Shown: positions 47,512 to 57,503 of the stretch, in pieces
Layout of the letters: each line of letters begins with the position of its first letter
Position numbering within the stretch: the stretch's first letter is position 1
NCBI GenBank assembly: GCA_024699855.1
Contig: JAMPIQ010000001.1
Span: 15,624,001-15,688,000, forward strand
Direction: 5' to 3'
DNA from: Aphelenchoides besseyi
Lineage: Eukaryota; Nematoda; Chromadorea; Rhabditida; Aphelenchoididae
Length of the DNA: 64,000 nt
Made by a program: the position numbers and the translations under genes
The notes under the pieces: model-generated
The model's input: only the letters and a program-made list of their open reading frames with translations
What the model was told of the DNA's origin: nothing
Database searches by the model: none

Positions 47512-48548
47512 ATGCCGATTAAAGCGTCTGGAGAAGTGGTGAGTTTCTCGATACTTTTTCGCAAACTCCAAAAACGATAACACTTCCCGACTTTTCGACC
47601 AAATTTCTTGTTCTCATCTTCGCCATTTCAGTTGAAGAAATTCGTCTTTGCAAAATCGCGTTACTGGTACTTCACTTCGCAACTTCGTCGGCTGAAGAAA
47701 ACACACAGAAATATCATCTCATGCAAAAAGGTTTGTTTTCATTAGTTTTATTATTCTTTTTTCGTTCTTTAGGTCTTCAAGAAGAAAACAGCACAGCTCA
47801 AAAATTTCGGAATTTGGTTCCGATACGATTCACGCACCGGTCATCACAACATGTACCGTGAGTACCGTGATGTCACGATGGTTGGAGCGGTTATTCAAGC
47901 CTACCGTGATATGGGTGCTCGTCATCGTGAACAAGCGGATCGCATCCAAATCATCAAAGTCCAACGTATTGAAGCTGGTAAGTCCATTAAAAGATTGCTG
48001 GTCGTAATTCCATTTCTTTCAGCAGATACGAAACGCGCTGGTGTCAAAAAATTCCATGACGCAAAGATCAAGTTCCCGTTGCCTCATCGTGGGAAAAGTA
48101 TGCAGATCTTCATCAAAACACTCACCGGTAAAACGATCGCCTTCGAGGTCGAGGCCTCGGACACGATTGAAAACTTGAAGGCTAAGCTTCAAAAGAAGGA
48201 GGGAATTCCACCGGAACAACAACGATTAGTATTCGCTGGTAAGTAAAACGCCAAATTTTATAATCGATGTTTTCAGAATGTCAACTCGAAGACGGACACA
48301 TCCTTGGCGACTACAACATCCAAAAGAAATCGACTATCCATTTGATGAGTCGTCTACGTGGTGGAGTGATTGAAGATCTCGATGAAGATCATCGAGCGGT
48401 CGAGAATGTTACGTCAAGCAAATCCACGGACGCCTTAAACGCCACGATGAAGTTGCTTGGCAACAGTATTCTACAATTTTGCATTATTTTCTTCGCCAAT
48501 CTTCTGGCAAGGTACGTTGAGAATCGTTATTTTGACAAACCAAAGTAA
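47512..48548 (+). CDS. Chimera: ribosomal protein eL20-like, ubiquitin fold, membrane-anchor tail
   Basis: Five exons (47512-47538, 47632-47730, 47773-47977, 48023-48238, 48277-48548) total 819 nt, 272 residues, all phases consistent. Residues 1-133 are an eL20/RPL18A paralogue: MPIKASGEV, then directly [52 protein letters not shown] and [13 protein letters not shown]. About 32 residues after KASG are missing, as is the usual C-terminal tail. Linker GKS leads, within one exon, to a full 76-residue ubiquitin (137-212): [48 protein letters not shown]. Lys48 is Cys. A 60-residue tail ([15 protein letters not shown]...) ends with hydrophobic [17 protein letters not shown]. Normal ubiquitin-ribosomal fusions have ubiquitin first and use eL40 or eS31. 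Not a functional eL20; role unknown. Confidence 0.85.
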
Positions 48549-48620
48549 TTCGTTGTTGTCAGATGTCTTAATAGAGTTTTTGTTGAGTTTATTGTTTTTG
48601 TTGTTGCTAAGTTCTCAATA

Positions 48621-50683
48621 AAAGTTTGTCCATCTTCTTGAACTCTTCGAGTTTCTTAATAAATCAATTCACTTGTTTGACTAACGTATTGAATAGTCAG
48701 GTACTACATTCATAAACCATATAGAGATTTGGTCACCGATAGACAAAATGTTGATCTGCGGATAAGGTTGGTGATAACATTGTAGAGAACCAAATTCCAA
48801 GGCCCGTAATAACTGTAAGTCTCTTGATCGTGATTAAAAGCGTAATGCTCGGCAATAAAGTGACCACTAGACGGATGAGCACCCATTGCCATCAACGTTC
48901 CACCAATCAAATAGACAAGACTACGTGGTCCGCAGATATACAAAATGAGAAGATCGTAAATAAGCTGCAAACAGTCAACGGTAAGCGAGAATACGTGGTG
49001 AACGTGCCTGAACTATCGCGTTGATAACCTCCAAGTCGCACGGCAATTTTCTGTAAACCACAAGCGGACGAAAAGCGTAGAAAAGTGGTTGTAGAAGAAT
49101 CCAAAGTAGTTTGCGAATCGGAGTGGTGAAGAACTTTGCTTCAAATTCTGTAGGAAGATCGGTGTCCAGCCCATCTTCTGCTGTAAATCTACGGTTTATG
49201 GTATCAGGAAGATGTCAGTTACATAGATAGCGATGATGTTCAACGTGATACTTTTTGAATGAAACGGAAATCGGAACTCCGATTGGCAAATTGGCAAACA
49301 TTCCAAAAAGTCGATTCGAGATTGGACGTTTATTCCCGTATGCTGTGTTGTGTGAAATGTCATGAATCGCTAATGCCAATCCATGATTCACGAGACCGCC
49401 AAAGAAATAGGCCTGAAGAAGAATAAGTGACCAATCGGAATCTGCAATTGATTGTTTGTTAGATGGATAGCAGGGTACACACCTTTTAGAAGATAAGCAG
49501 CAATAGTTTGCATTAGAACACAGGACCCGACAACGTATTTGAGAGATGGGTCGACGCCAAAAAGTTTCTTTATTTTCGGATATTTTCGCAAAATCGAACG
49601 TCGACGATCCGAATGCGGTTGCTCACCGTAGACCCAAAGGAATTCGGTTGATGAAACTTCCTGACCCATTAGTGTCCGGACAATGTTCTGTTTAAGAATC
49701 GAGTCGTTTATTGGTTTCTGACAACCTAAAAAGACTTAGCAACACAGCTTTTTCCTATAAGCAAATGACCGTTGGCTAGCAACTTGAATTTCAGAGTGAC
49801 TGGGATATCCATTGGTTTGTCGACTATTTTCAGTCGCGTGTTCATCGTAGGGACTTCAAACTTAAGAAGCAAAACCATTCATTAGCATAAAGTTTATTAA
49901 TGAAACAAGAAATCACTCGGCTTTTTCAGTGGCAGCTTTTTTCTTCAATGCACGTTTACGAGTGGCAATCGAGTTCTGATTCACGAACTTCTCGATGACC
50001 CACGATGGCAAGACGCCGAAGTAGAGAGTCGATTGCAGCTCGTGAGGCCAACAGCCGGTCGTCTCGTCGACGAGTCCAATGGAATTGACTGCCGACTTGG
50101 CGTACACGCTTGGCGTTGGAATTGTCAACGAGGTTTTGCGGATCTTCGACATTTTGGTGGCCACCATCATCGGACAGACGGTTTGAATCACGATGTTCGT
50201 TTGTGCGTACTCTTTGCGCAGAATCGACGACAACCAATTGACATACTTCTGCAGCGACCTGTTCAACAACCATCACTCGCTCAACTGACCTTTGTGGCCG
50301 AGTAGATGGCCCAGTAGTACATCGGATGGTAGGCAGCAGAGGACGAGAGATTGACGACAACTCCCGCGTTCCGCTGGGCCATTTGACTGAGAACTGTCGC
50401 GGACAACAAAGTCACCGGCAGAGTGTTCATTACGGTGATGTCGCTGACGCGTTTGAGTCCACCTTCCAGCAAATCCAAACGCTCCGGGTACTCGTAGCTC
50501 ATTCCGACGTTGTTCACTGAACAAACGATTGATTGCAAAAACAAGGCCAACTCACCGAGCACTCCGACTTCCATCGACTTCAGAACGCTCAGAAGTTTCT
50601 GTTCGTACTCGTCGAAATCGGCCTTGGAGAAGTCGAAGGCGATGGTTTTGATTTCGACCTGCGATTTCTGTCGAATCTCTTCG
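48621..50683. repeat. Segmental duplication, copy 2 (2.06 kb)
   Basis: Copy of 30807-32868 in the same orientation, 17.8 kb away. Its left edge contains the last 21 bp of the GH114 coding sequence as a non-functional stub, just after the AATAAA of the chimera gene. Its right edge is not a discontinuity in this copy: the reductase continues intact to 50987. Confidence 0.95.
48710..49669 (-). CDS. Sphingolipid delta-4 desaturase-like, C-terminally truncated, copy 2
   Basis: Same gene model and exon structure as 30896-31855, with a few substitutions (for example [10 protein letters not shown] for [10 protein letters not shown]). Histidine boxes HDISH and HVEHH are kept; the third box is replaced by the same [13 protein letters not shown] ending. 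The shared truncation shows it predates the duplication. The frame is open in both copies, but loss of the third box predicts no desaturase activity. It starts about 240 bp downstream of the reductase stop on the same strand. Confidence 0.8.
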
Positions 50684-50987
50684 GCCGTTTGGTCCAGTTT
50701 GGATTGAGTGCGCGAGATGAGGAGCAGATCGAAGCCCCGAGCTGCCAACTCGAAAGCGTAGGCCTTTCCGATTCCATCAGTGGAGCCGGTGATCACTGAA
50801 ACCGATTGACCATCCACTCGCGAGCTTCGAACTCACCGGCCCATCGAGCTCCGGCCAACTTCTTGAGGTTCTTCGGTTGGGCGATGAAGAACGGGAAGAA
50901 GATCGCGTGAAGAACGAGTGCCGCTTTGTAGAGGAACAAAGCCACGGCAATGAAGCCGCAGAAACTGACCAGCGATAGAAACTCCAT
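49913..50987 (-). CDS. LET-767/HSD17B12-like very-long-chain 3-oxoacyl-CoA reductase, intact copy
   Basis: ER-bound SDR family enzyme; in nematodes LET-767 acts in steroid and long/branched-chain fatty-acid metabolism. The start MEFLSLVSFCGFIAVALFLY is a signal anchor. Across an intron of about 43 nt the sequence reads ARWAVITGSTDGIGKAYAFE (cofactor TGSTDGIG), LISRTQSKLDQTAEEI, SVNNVGMSYEYPE, then the catalytic YSATK at AIYSATKKYVNWLSSIL, TVCPMMVATKMSK and a Lys-rich tail KKKAATEKAE. The intron after SATK is best ended at GCTGCAG, which keeps the frame despite a 1-nt difference from copy 1. Normal length, about 310 residues. Confidence 0.9.
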
Positions 50988-51999
50988 TTCTCTAAAGTGA
51001 AAACAATTGACGGGAATTTAAACGACCAGCGCGATTGACTGATAACAAAAAGTCGCACCACACGCAAAGAACGTCCATCAGCCCACTGCCGAGTAGGAAG
51101 TTTGAAGGTTTCAAGCGATCAACTTTTACAATCAATGCTTTGAATGAGCAATCAATCTGCGAACCGAAAGTTTGTAAACAATTTGATTGACGATAAGGTA
51201 CTTCCAAGTCTTTTAATAGCAATCAATAAAGCAGAGGAAGTGAAACGCTAAGCCACAAGTACTTTCTTTGTTCAACCATTTAAGTTTGTCAATTGTTCAT
51301 TTTACGTTGAAGTTTGTTGAACTTGATTTCCTACGAGTTCTCGTTGACTACTACAATGACCATTCAATATTGATGAGTAAAACAAGTCGGTTATTACGTA
51401 CTCAATTCGTCACGTATCAATTCAACCGTCCAGTCCGTGTTGTCGATAGACCGTGAAATTGACGACAAACCGACGTGTTTCAATTACTCAGTATAGAAGC
51501 AGAAGATAACTTTTAAAAGTTGAATTGCTTACGATTTTGATTCAAATTCGATTGCAATGTGCAAGTTGGTGGTGACCTTCGAATTCGATTACACCACTCG
51601 GCGATTTAATTCACTTGTCTACAGAAAACAAAAGATTCAACATCGAACACTTTAGACTGGCTGTTTTGAACAACGTTTGAAACCAATTAGTTCCGCCAAA
51701 CAACCACGAGCGCAACCAAATTGACGAACTTGATTTCCTGTTGATGAGCGGAAATATGACGTGGCACGTGCTTCTTGATCTTGAGTGATCGTCACCCTCT
51801 TTCCTCTCAATTCACTTGTTTCGCAAATTCGATGTTTAATGACATCAAGGTTGCGCACAAGATGACGCCACACAACAACGTGTTATCTCGATTACCGTAA
51901 AGTATTCCCCAAAGAGATCTCTCCACCCCCTTTTGCAGTTGCTTTTAAGCCGATGAGTTGAAGTAAATTTGCCATTTTGTTTCCGTAGCTCTTGTCGTA
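50988..51999. other. Intergenic
   Basis: About 1 kb of AT-rich sequence between divergent genes (reductase on minus, peptide precursor on plus). Short open frames on both strands carry no motif. Nothing supported. Confidence 0.5.
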
Positions 52000-52579
52000 A
52001 TGGACGGGTTATTACAAAAACTTATCGTCGCGCTTTGTCTGTTCCTAATCGTATCAAACGTACAAGTAGGTTTACGTTTCAATTGTATTTCCTTTGAACA
52101 ACAAGGTTGTTGAATATCTCGTGGGTTGACTTTTCGAGACAACTACCGTATGATGCAAGTTTTCGTAATTGAAAAATTGGGTAAGAAGTCAAAAGTTCTG
52201 GCAATCTTTGATTAGCACGAAAAGATTAACCACTTGGGAGGCTTCGGAATTTCAATTAAAATTGTCCGATAAAAAAGAAACGAAACGCATCTGTTTGTGG
52301 TCCAACGGGTTTTAAATTCGATTATTCGCATTTCATTGGACATTTCGGGGGTTGTAACAAGACGAATTACTTCCTTCAGAATCCCACCCACTTATCATTG
52401 CACTATTTCAGGGTTCGCCAATCTCATCGTTGGATTTGGAACAACCGGTCTACGTCGTGAGTGTCGACGATCCAATGCTCCAAACCTACGGCCGACTCTT
52501 CAAACGTGCTGCAGCAATTAAACGAGAAAAAATCGTAATGGACGCGTTGGGCGGTGACTATCTGGTCAAAAGAAAGTGA
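52000..52579 (+). CDS. Putative neuropeptide-like precursor
   Basis: Exon 1 (52000-52065) gives a signal peptide MDGLLQKLIVALCLFLIVSN. After a roughly 346-nt intron, exon 2 (52412-52579) gives GSPISSLDLEQPVYVVSVDD, PMLQTYGRLFKR, AAAIKR, EKIVMDALGGDYLVKRK and stop: 77 residues in all. Three dibasic KR sites in a short secreted protein are the pattern of peptide-hormone precursors, predicting processed peptides such as EKIVMDALGGDYLV. I do not recognise a named nlp or flp family; no C-terminal Gly amidation signal before KR. Phases fit exactly. Confidence 0.5.
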
Positions 52580-52645
52580 TTGCTGACTCATCAACAACAA
52601 CAACAACTTTGATCTCAAGAACTCAAGTATCTCAATTGCGTTTAT

Positions 52646-53203
52646 TTAAAATAAACGACGGTAATGCTGAGTTGTCATTTGAGTTCGACGAATTTTGGCC
52701 AATCGAAAGTCGCGACGTTCTTTTACTGTGGTCATTCGAATCGATCTTTTCCCAATGAAACCTCCGCCAAAGTAGGGCGAACAACAGAACGGTGCGGCCA
52801 TAGCTCCACATCCGAAACCTGAAACTGAAGTTGTTTTGAGTTATAAATCAAAGTTTGTGTAAAGATCGCTAGCTTGAAAGACTTCGGTTGCTTATGTGTG
52901 ATTCAACTGTTTGATCTCTTAGTTATTGAAAAGGTTAGTGATCGATTTCACATAGAAAGCGATTACAAAAGCTGACAGCTTACCTCCGCCGCACATCGGT
53001 ATTCCACAACCACATCCTAAGCCACTGCCATAAGCTCCACAAATGCCCGGATAACCAATTCCGCCGCCAAGACCAAACGGAGAAAATCCGCCGAAACCAC
53101 CGCATCCTAATCCAAGTCCACCGATACCACAGCCCCCCAAGCATTGTTCTGATGATCTTAGACTTATCAGTAATATCGTTAAGAACAAGTGAATTGACGT
53201 CAT
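52646..53203 (-). CDS. Secreted Gly/Cys-rich protein
   Basis: The start MTSIHLFLTILLISLRSSEQ is a signal peptide, then a Gly/Cys-rich body (CLGGCGIGGLGLGCGGFGGF; GIGYPGICGAYGSGLGCGCG; IPMCGG). After an intron the protein ends GFGCGAMAAPFCCSPYFGGG, FIGKRSIRM and a basic tail (KERRDFRLAKIRRTQ...YRRLF). Similar Gly/Cys-rich proteins occur in nematode cuticle, eggshell and antimicrobial families; the sequence does not decide which. FIGKR could be a processing site. Confidence 0.6.
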
Positions 53204-53445
53204 GACCGAAAAAAGAAACGCGACTTCCGAGTAAAATGATTCCCGACTAACTGCGGATTCAACTTCCGATTTCTGTCAAGTGGATTGACGCGATTTCTTT
53301 CAAGTGGTCAAAATGGAAGTAACCGTTAGCCCGGGAGTTCAATAAACGATCATCTCGCATGTGATTCATGAAGAACTCAATACGATATGCGCGCTTTTGT
53401 TGAGCATTTTTAGTCACGTAACTAGAAAATCAAACGCTGATTAAA

Positions 53446-53689
53446 ATGGAGGATGATTATGACTACTGTGAAGCCATTCAGAGAGAACAATTTGCCTTCA
53501 AACACCTGTTCAATGTTGACGGCATTTACAATCAAGCCTCACACAAGCATCTTGTTCAAGGAAAGAAAGTCGAAATAAACTGCGAAGTTGTTGTTGGACG
53601 AGTATTCACAGGAACAGGCTTATGAATTCAAGTGTGATCAAAGAATTCGTGAATTTGAAGCAATGGAACAACCCGTAGATCAATCATAA
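53446..53689 (+). CDS. Small acidic ORF with apparent frameshift
   Basis: Frame 1 encodes MEDDYDYCEAIQREQFAFKH and LFNVDGIYNQASHKHLVQGK before stopping at 53623. From about 53592 another frame is the coding-like one: LLLDEYSQEQAYEFKCDQRI, REFEAMEQPVDQS, stop at 53687. Together about 80 residues of acidic, helical protein. Either a small pseudogene or one base error near 53570-53590. Family not recognised. Confidence 0.35.
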
Positions 53690-54205
53690 AGAGCGATTTA
53701 TGGACGAAGCCAAACTTTTGATGTAAACTAAACAAAAATTTGTGTGCTATTTCGCTAAGAACCAAAGTTCTGAACAACCGTTGCGGTCACAAAAGAAAGA
53801 AATAGGTATCCGGTCATTTCCACAATTTTATTGTTTGACTGAAACACAAGAGATTTTAACTTCTTCATTGTGGCCATTTAAGAGTCTCTACTTTTGAACT
53901 AACCATTGGAATTGACCGAGTGATAAAAGTGATCAAGTACTTTGTTCAGGTGGTCGTAAGAAGAGTCTTACGATTCCACTTGATCGAACAAAACACTTTT
54001 TCCATTTCTAACTTTTCAATTGCTCGACTGATTACAATTTTCTTTACTTTTGTAAGCGAACCATGTGGTATATTCGTTGGAAAAGTTGCGGTCGACAAAC
54101 CAAAAATTTTGCATTTCAGATTTTCGAAGCTCCAACTTGTCAGTCTCATCTCGAACGCCGATCGGGAGCAGTCGACTATTCCTGTTCGTTGATTTCGTCG
54201 ACTCG
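53690..54205. other. Intergenic
   Basis: 516 bp upstream of the tyrosine phosphatase gene. Minus-strand open frames here overlap the phosphatase 5' end and have no motif. Confidence 0.4.
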
Positions 54206-56530
54206 ATGGATACGTCGGCAAAGAAGCACAGCAAGCGCAAAGAATCGGCGGTAAATTCAACGTTTGCAATCTTCCAATTCTGCTTTAGCCACGTCGTCGA
54301 AGTTTTCAAGTCTCGGGAAAAGTGTTGAAACGAAGCAAGAAAGTCGAACCGAATGCAGCCGCCCAACCGCTCAGCGATGACAACGAGCAGCCAAACGCCG
54401 AAGCTGCCAAAACGATGACTCCGAAGCGTATGATTGAGACAACGAAAAAGCCTCCAAACAGACGTCCGGTCCAACTGATTTCATGTAAGTTTTCTGCGTT
54501 AATCGATCATTTGTTCTTCAGCCTCTGATGTTTCACAACAAGACGACGAGAGCACGATTCTCAGTCCGAACGGCACGATTCGCAATCGTCATTTGCCAGT
54601 TACTGAAGAACAGAAACGACATTACGCCGCTTTCATAAAAGTAAGTTGAACGATCGATGAGACGGCAATTGAAGATGTTTAGGACGCGTTTCAACTTGGA
54701 GTCGTTGGAATGCTTAAACAATTCGATGAAATGAGAAGTTTTCTTCCGCAGAACATGAGTCGAACACAATTCGATCGTCATCCGGAGAAGAATCGTTACA
54801 AAGGTAAAATGACTGTCCAGTGATTCAACACTCACTTTCATTCAAAGATGTTTTCTGTTTGGATCGCACACGAGTTGTTTTGCAAGAGAAAATCAATGGC
54901 TCGGATTACATTCATGGTAGTCGAGGATTCTGATGCATTTCAATGATCGATTTTAGCGAGTTGGGTCAGTCGAGCGCCACTAATTAATCGCTTCATTTGC
55001 ACTCAAGGACCGCTTGAAAGAACGACCGCTGACTTTTGGCGTATGATTGTTCAAGAACGCGTTGAATTGATTATCATGCTATGCGAAACGGTCGAAAACG
55101 GACGTCCCAAATGCCATCAGTATTGGCCCCGCGAATCCGGCAGCATAATGGAATTCGATGGTGATCCCGAAAAAAGAAGATTGATCATTTGGGGTTTAGG
55201 AATCAAAGTCAGAAACCGGGGAATGCAAACTGACAATGCGACTCAGATTACGATCACTACTTTGGATGTCAAAAGCGGTCAAAAGAAATCGTTAAAAGTC
55301 AAGCATTTAATCTACAAAACTTGGCCGGATCGCTCAATTCCAACGTCCGTCGAAGCACCGTTTCAAATGCTCAAACTGGCTCGTTTATCGAAGAGGCCAA
55401 CGGTTGTTCATTGCTCGGTGAGTTCTCAATACGTTCGGAGTTGAACGGCAATCGTTTCGGCGGGGATCGGGCGTACCGGAGCTTTGGTTGCGATCGAAAT
55501 GTGCATACAAACTCTTCTCGAGCGTCAACCACTGGATATGCAGATGATTCTTCAAAATTTGCGTTGTAAGTTAAAAGACGAAGCTTCTTGAAAAACTTTT
55601 TTAGCTCAACGTATTCATTGCATTCAAACGGCTCAACAACTTGTTTTCGTTTACAAATGTGTTTTGGAATACGGAAATCGAGCCGATGTGATTCGTGAAC
55701 CGGAGCTCAAAGCTCAAATGGCCAAGTTTTCGGCTCAATTTGATCAGTTACTTGCCGAAGCGACCGGTGCTGTTCCGAAGCCCGTTCAAGCGCCGAATCA
55801 GCCACCAGTTAACGTACACATGAATCAGCCTGTTGTTTCATTGCCAGCTCAACAGCATAACCAATTACCTGCTCATCAACCAGTGTTTCAACCTCACGTT
55901 CAAGTTCAAGCACACAATCAAGTCCAACATTCAACACCTGCACAAATTCACCAGCCAATGATTCAACCTCACACTCATGTTCAACAACCAGTTGCTCAAC
56001 AAGTTCATCAACCGGCACAAACACAAGCGCATCCGCCTGCTCCAACCGCAATTCCACATCCGCCAGCAACCGTTGGACCACCGCCTGTTGCCCTAAAATT
56101 GCCACCACGTCGTCCGATTGACTCGAAAGAAAAACTAGTTGAAGCTTCTCCACCAGTAGCAACACAAAAAATAGCTCCAGTGATCGCAGGTAGCTTTAAA
56201 TTATATGTAAATTAATCTCTTATTTCAGCTCATCCAAATCCTCAGCCGTCAACTCCACTCGTTCAATCAACCAATCCGACGACTACGCCAGCAGCTCCAA
56301 TGACTCCGGCACGTTTTGTTTCTCCCGTTCTACCAGTCACTTCAATGTCAATTCTCAGTCCACAACCGTTTGCCCCAAAGGCTCAAGAAGCAATCAAACC
56401 GTCGGAGACTATGAAACCAATAGAAGTTGCTCAGAACAAACCCATAGATTTGACAAGAGCCGCCGAAGTAAATTCTACTCCCGACGCTGCAAACCAACCA
56501 CCACCCATACAATCCGTTTATTTCCGTTGA
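54206..56530 (+). CDS. Nematode-type cytosolic protein-tyrosine phosphatase with His/Gln/Pro-rich tail
   Basis: The N-terminus is basic (MDTSAKKHSKRKESA; KVLKRSKKVEPN; TPKRMIETTKKPPNRRPVQL). The PTP domain follows: NRYKDVFCLDRTRV, GSDYIHASWV, INRFICTQGP, TTADFWRMIVQERVELIIML, QYWPRESGSI, KTWPDRSIP (WPD loop), and the active site VHCS-AGIGRTGALVAIEM, then QNLRSQRIHCIQTAQQLVFV. The intron inside the active site starts GTGAGT but its 3' end reads TTTCG, not TTTCAG. The C-terminal third is a low-complexity linker rich in His/Gln/Pro (HQPVFQPHVQVQAHNQ) ending QPPPIQSVYFR. Single-domain PTPs of this kind are a large nematode family. Confidence 0.85.
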
Positions 56531-56604
56531 GTTTTCGTCTTTGAAAAATAAAAGGTCCGTGGGTAAAACAACATTCAACGATCGTTTATTTGTTTTACGT
56601 GGAA

Positions 56605-57122
56605 TCAAACAGTTTCGGAGATCATTGTTTGAAAATTGAGCAAACTTTCCAATTGATCCTGTGCAATTTCTGGTTGATAGGGAGTGCAAGTGAAAATAAG
56701 AATGAATCCGAATCAAACTCGACATTTCAACCGACTCACCTTGTAAGCCATCCAGCAGATTGAAGTAGATTTCGAACGATAACTCCCGGCACAATACAAT
56801 TGTAGTACCTCATTCCAATGTACGAGCGAAAGATTTCGTTTTTGGATGCAACTGCACGCAACTCGGTCAGCATTCGCCATTCATCCAATGTGGGTGGTAG
56901 ATTCAAACTTTGTTTTAACCTGATCGCCTCGGGAACATTTGTTTTGGTTATATGATCCAAATCATAAAGTCAATTTAAGAGTCATAGCCAAGATACTCAA
57001 CTCACATTGTGATTCAAATGATTGAGCATAAGCTATTTCGCCATCTCCGACAGTCCGATGTGACGACTGGAAACGGCAAACAGATCAATCGGGTTAATGA
57101 ACTTACTCCGAGAAGCAAGCAT
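56605..57122 (-). pseudogene. Glycine decarboxylase (GLDC) N-terminal relic
   Basis: The fragment begins MLASRS, then across a 39-nt intron SRHIGLSEMAK (the conserved RHIGP-type start of mature P-protein), immediately followed by an in-frame TAG and LMLNHLNHN. Next come TKTNVPEAIRLKQSLNLP, SKNEIFRSYIGMRYYNCIVP, GVIVRNLLQSAGW, and across an intron TPYQPEIAQDQLESLLNFQT, ending MISETV-stop. GLDC is about 1,000 residues; only about 130 are present, with at least one stop and no cofactor lysine region. Its parent gene must be elsewhere. Confidence 0.85.
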
Positions 57123-57503
57123 AGTCAACCAGACATCTAATGTTCCTTAAACCATTTGAAGTTAAAAGTCGAACTAACGGGACACTTCGCAGCATTTTCA
57201 CCCGCAACTGAATAATTATTTCGCTGCCAATTGATCAAAACCAAGCACCGTATATTATGTTTTTGACCGGCACACTGTAATCTACTGATCCCTTTAAAGG
57301 ACTTGAAGAATAGATCGACATGCCGGTCAAAAAACAGAATACGCGCTGAGATATAAAAAACTGCTTGTTAATAACTGAGATAAGTTCGTAATAGCAAGAT
57401 CTTATTGCGAGATAATCTGCCAGTCAACTTGTACAAACAGGAAATTGAACCTGCTCAATGAAACAATTGGTTTATTGCAAAAACAAGAAGTGAGTAATTG
57501 GTT
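57123..57503. other. Intergenic with inverted repeat
   Basis: About 380 bp between the GLDC relic and the Tyr/Gln-rich gene 3' end. It contains the perfect 13-bp inverted repeat listed separately. No coding sequence seen. Confidence 0.5.
57260..57333. repeat. Perfect 13-bp inverted repeat
   Basis: TTTTTGACCGGCA at 57260-57272 and its exact reverse complement TGCCGGTCAAAAA at 57321-57333, separated by 48 nt. In RNA this would form a GC-cored stem ending in a poly-T/A flank. It could be the terminal repeats of a tiny element, a small RNA gene or a 3'-end structure. Confidence 0.6.
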
